A stretch of 64,000 nt of DNA from Solimonas terrae (GTDB taxonomy: Bacteria > Pseudomonadota > Gammaproteobacteria > Nevskiales > Nevskiaceae). The notes under the pieces were generated by a model, which worked only from the letters and a program-made list of their open reading frames with translations, did no database searches and was not told where the DNA came from. Where the stretch lies: positions 80,154 to 144,153 of the forward strand of contig NZ_JAAMOW010000011.1 of assembly GCF_011067135.1 (NCBI RefSeq), written 5' to 3'. The position numbers and the translations under genes are program-made. Positions within the stretch are counted from its first letter, which is position 1. Each line of letters begins with the position of its first letter. Below, one piece after another: positions 61,261 to 64,000 of the stretch.

Positions 61261-63045
61261 CTATTTTTCCTGCTTTGATGGCTCCGCAGCCAAGCCGTAT
61301 TTGATCGCAAGCGCCTCAATTTGCGGATCGAGCACGAGCGCGGCGGCTATGTCGGCTTTGCCGGCATCCGTTTCACCGCTGCGGATTTTTGCGACGCCAA
61401 GACCGTAGAGCGACCATGGGGAATGGGCTTCCTTCGTGAGGACCTGCTGGTACGCCTTGATGGATTCTGGGTAATGCCCGAGCCGCAACTCCACCAAGCC
61501 GAGGCTGTCGAGATATTCGGGTTTCTCGCCGTCGCGACTAATGGCCATTCGGCAATCTTCCAATGCATCGCTGAGCATCTGCTTGCTCAGGCCGCGTGCC
61601 CAGCAACGGGTGTTGAGAATAGAGCCGAGCATCGCGTCATCGCTGTGCAGGCGAATCCAGTCATCGAGCATGGGAAGTGCCGAAGCCGGTTGTTCGAGAT
61701 CGATATAAAGATTGGCAATCGAACCCGCCAGATTCGAGCCTTCGGGGACCAAGGCGCTCGCGGCGGTGACGTCGGCCGCCGCACCCTTGCGATCTTTTTG
61801 CCACAGACGGATTTGCGCGCGCAGCAGCAAGGCATCGGCGTTCTTCGGCTCCAGGCTCAGGGATTTGTCCAGATCGGCGAGTGCCGCATCGAATTGCTTG
61901 ATCGTCACCCGTGCGTTCGCGCGAGCAACGTAGAAAGCGGCTTGGTCGGGAGCCATCTCGATCGCCTTGTTCAGATTGGCAACGGCCGCGTTCGGTTCTC
62001 CGCGAGACAAAAGCGCCTGGCCCAACAGCGCGTATTCGTCCGCAGTCTTGGGAGCAGCGCCGTCATCGTCCGAGGGCAGGTCGATATCGGACTTGTCGCG
62101 ATCATGCGGCGCCGCGGCAAGGCTGAATACGCGCCCGCCGTTATAAGTGAAATAAGCCTTCCTCAGGCCGTTGGCGATGAACATATGGTGGGCCAAGAGA
62201 AAGTCCACGCCGAGCAACATGTCGGTTTCACCGTCGCCGAAATCGTCGTCGATGACCAGCACCTGACTGTGCTGAATGGTTTCCGTTCCGACCGAGAAAG
62301 AGTCAACCCGCGCAAGCCAGGTTTTGACCATCCGATTGCCCACGCCGTACGTGGGGCTCATCACCTTGACATCCGGCGCATCGAGATCGATGCCGGCCCG
62401 CTTGGCGGCCTGGAGACCGAGGAAGGTGGCGGGTGACCCGGAGTCAACCAGCGCCCGGACCTTCTTGCCATTGATCGTGACGCGGACAAAGGTACGCCGG
62501 TCGCGCGAGTCGCTGGCTTGCTCGAGGTCGACGACGTTGTATTCGCCTCCAGCCTTGACCCAATAGGCGAGGACGGCCTTGTCGCAGTGGTCCGTCTTGA
62601 ACAGTGTCAACTTGCCGGCAGCCAGATCAATCTCCAGGTCGACGACATCCAGCAGATTGGCGCCCAACAATCCGTAACCTGCGTCCGATCCGCCCACAAT
62701 GAACTGGATGTTGTGAAGCGTGGTATCGACGATGCCGAAGTCTTTCACGCTCGCGATGCGGACACTCGAATCACCCCCGACCCCGGTGATGTAAAACCCC
62801 AACGGCGCAAAGCGGGTATCAAGCTTCAGCGCGCTTGCATTGGCGTCCGACATGGCATTGAAGAAAGCCCCGGTATCAAGAATAAAGCGCGTATCGACGC
62901 CATTGATCTGGACCATGGTCGTTGGCCGAAAGTCGATCATTTCCACCGGCAGCGTGCCGTAGTTTCTCAGCTGACAGCCATCGGCCCAAGCGTGCCCGGC
63001 ACCCAGAACGCAGAGCGCGAAACCAAAAAAACGCAACACTCCCAT
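61261..63045 (-). CDS. Secreted protein with two retropepsin-like domains and TPR repeats
   Basis: This 594-residue protein has a signal peptide (about 1-21, ending HAWA). It contains two aspartyl-protease-2 (retropepsin-like) domains, the first with FILDTGA (D57) and the second with ALVDSGS (D201). TPR units of 34 residues follow from about 340 to the C-terminus (LNKAIEMAPDQAAFY, LDKSLSLEPKNADAL). Two lobes in one chain could form a pepsin-like pair. An ATG one codon earlier is possible. Function and substrate are unknown. Confidence 0.83.
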   Translation of the reverse strand: MGVLRFFGFALCVLGAGHAWADGCQLRNYGTLPVEMIDFRPTTMVQINGVDTRFILDTGAFFNAMSDANASALKLDTRFAPLGFYITGVGGDSSVRIASVKDFGIVDTTLHNIQFIVGGSDAGYGLLGANLLDVVDLEIDLAAGKLTLFKTDHCDKAVLAYWVKAGGEYNVVDLEQASDSRDRRTFVRVTINGKKVRALVDSGSPATFLGLQAAKRAGIDLDAPDVKVMSPTYGVGNRMVKTWLARVDSFSVGTETIQHSQVLVIDDDFGDGETDMLLGVDFLLAHHMFIANGLRKAYFTYNGGRVFSLAAAPHDRDKSDIDLPSDDDGAAPKTADEYALLGQALLSRGEPNAAVANLNKAIEMAPDQAAFYVARANARVTIKQFDAALADLDKSLSLEPKNADALLLRAQIRLWQKDRKGAAADVTAASALVPEGSNLAGSIANLYIDLEQPASALPMLDDWIRLHSDDAMLGSILNTRCWARGLSKQMLSDALEDCRMAISRDGEKPEYLDSLGLVELRLGHYPESIKAYQQVLTKEAHSPWSLYGLGVAKIRSGETDAGKADIAAALVLDPQIEALAIKYGLAAEPSKQEK

Positions 63046-63104
63046 CATTCCCCCTGTCGAGCGCCAATCCATACACGAAAGGAACATAAAGGTCATAAAG
63101 GGGG

Positions 63105-63876
63105 CGGAGTAAATAAATTAATCATGAATCAACTTCGATTGGCGGTTCCTTTCGCGGTCGCCCCCTCTGCTTGTAGCTGATCCGCTGCTGCAGTCGCCGC
63201 TCGATCTGGGCTTTGAATCGCTCTTTGCCGACCGGGACACAAAGATTGATCCCGATTCGTAGGCTCTGCAGATCGACCGGCTCAGGCACTTGGCGAAACA
63301 AGTTCCGATATGCCTTTTCCCGGTCGTTGTCATTGGCGCCCAGCGTCAGATAGACATCGTGCGGCTGTGTGAGATGGTCTTCCCGACCATAGGCATTGGC
63401 TTGAAAACTGGACCACGGGTAATCCGCAGGCCGACGCACCATCCCGGCGCGTACCGGATTGAGCTCGATGTAGCGGTAGCACGTCATCAGATAATACTCA
63501 GTATCGATCAGGCTGGCTTTGTGCCGTCCTTCCCAGAGCGTGCCGCTGCGCCGGTAACTGGCATTGACGTACTGGACGTAGCGCCGGCCGACTGTCTGCA
63601 GAACCCGCGAGACGCCATCCTGTTCTGCTGGCGTGATGAGCAAATGCACATGATTGGTCATCAGTACGTACGCATGCACTGCGACATCATGTTTCAAGCA
63701 TGCTTCGCGCAGACACTGCAGGTAATAGCGAAAATCCTCCGGCGCCGAAAAGCAGGGCTCTCGGTTGTGACCGCGCTGGATCACGTGGCACGGAACACCT
63801 GGCAGGTAGTAGCGTGGCTTGCGCGGCATGACCGTCTCCGATCGGATCGCCCATACCCTACCATATATTTACTCCG
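63105..63876 (-). mobile_element. RAYT-type element flanked by an 11 bp inverted repeat
   Basis: CGGAGTAAATA (63105-63115) and its exact complement TATTTACTCCG (63866-63876) flank the transposase gene at similar distances (17 and 37 bp). They may mark the element ends or the REP-like sequence it recognises. No target-site duplication was seen. Confidence 0.55.
63122..63829 (-). CDS. REP-associated tyrosine transposase (RAYT, Y1 family)
   Basis: This 235-residue protein has the Y1 fold of IS200-like transposases: HVIQRGHNREPCF, the metal motif TNHVHLL (H60, H62) and the nucleophile Tyr in YRYIELNPVRAGMV (Y120). WSSFQAN follows. RAYTs are single-copy and linked to REP/BIME repeats rather than moving as ordinary IS elements. 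The basic C-terminal tail resembles other RAYT tails. It is a plausible source of the palindromic repeats in this window (inference). Confidence 0.93.
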   Translation of the reverse strand: MPRKPRYYLPGVPCHVIQRGHNREPCFSAPEDFRYYLQCLREACLKHDVAVHAYVLMTNHVHLLITPAEQDGVSRVLQTVGRRYVQYVNASYRRSGTLWEGRHKASLIDTEYYLMTCYRYIELNPVRAGMVRRPADYPWSSFQANAYGREDHLTQPHDVYLTLGANDNDREKAYRNLFRQVPEPVDLQSLRIGINLCVPVGKERFKAQIERRLQQRISYKQRGRPRKEPPIEVDS

Positions 63877-63952
63877 ACCCTGACCTATCCCCACAAAACA
63901 GCCATTGATTTCAGCGATGTAGGAGGTAGGCTGTGATGTAAACGGCGTGTGC

Positions 63953-64000
63953 ATGGACTTTTTATCTTCCGAGGACACCACATCTTCGGGAGAAGTCCAT
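63953..64000. repeat. Inverted repeat at the right edge
   Basis: ATGGACTT (63953-63960) and AAGTCCAT (63993-64000) are complementary and 32 bases apart, and the second ends exactly at the window edge. This could be the end of an insertion element continuing outside. Confidence 0.45.

Overview
The window is GC-rich DNA (coding third positions are mostly G or C) from a polar-flagellated gammaproteobacterium. FlhF/FlhG, the MotC/MotD stator, CheZ, the fli/flh gene order, a REP-associated (RAYT) transposase and repeat families of the GCAGGAGCGGCGCGAGCCGCGA type point to the Xanthomonadales/Lysobacterales, perhaps a Rhodanobacteraceae-like lineage. The assignment to order is an inference. No tRNA, rRNA or CRISPR was recognised.

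Left part (1-19.9 kb): housekeeping genes (lytic transglycosylase, proS, a lysine-rich histone-like protein, rlmKL, dcd) are mixed with signalling and accessory genes. The most unusual locus is a divergent pair with starts 35 bp apart: a TIR-transmembrane-WD40 protein, and a protein joining a SLOG-like Rossmann domain, a TRAF-binding-like helical region and a nucleotide-cyclase domain. Next come a 1 kb intergenic block of 200 bp repeats and seven-base tandem arrays, a CBS-histidine kinase with a two-receiver regulator, a KpsC/S-like glycan gene, a periplasmic metallo-beta-lactamase-fold lipoprotein and a VOC protein.

Middle (19.9-27.8 kb): about 6.8 kb separates dcd from apbC, which are neighbours in Pseudomonas. 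It opens with a lower-GC gene bounded by GTTGGGC and GCCCAAC, like an integron cassette, and continues with small accessory genes: YCII, hydrolase, two membrane proteins, VOC, cupin and a family 9 glycosyltransferase.

Right part (28-60.8 kb): an almost unbroken leftward flagellar-chemotaxis supercluster. In transcription order it runs fliE-F-G-H-I-J-K, fliL-M-N-O-P-Q-R, flhB, a possible unnamed ORF, flhA, flhF, flhG, fliA, cheY-cheZ-cheA-motC-motD-cheW, a STAS gene, a second cheY-cheA-cheW, a soluble three-PAS chemoreceptor, cheR-cheD-cheB, then a separate membrane chemoreceptor. Many junctions are ATGA/GTGA/TTGA/TGATG overlaps. Sigma-54-like sites precede fliE and fliL, and sigma-28-like sites precede cheY and the last receptor gene. 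This matches the usual order in which FleQ/sigma-54 drives hook-basal-body genes and FliA drives chemotaxis genes. The cluster holds two complete CheA kinases: one linked to CheZ and the stator, the other to the adaptation enzymes and the soluble receptor.

The right end carries a secreted tandem retropepsin-like/TPR protein and a RAYT-family transposase flanked by an 11 bp inverted repeat.
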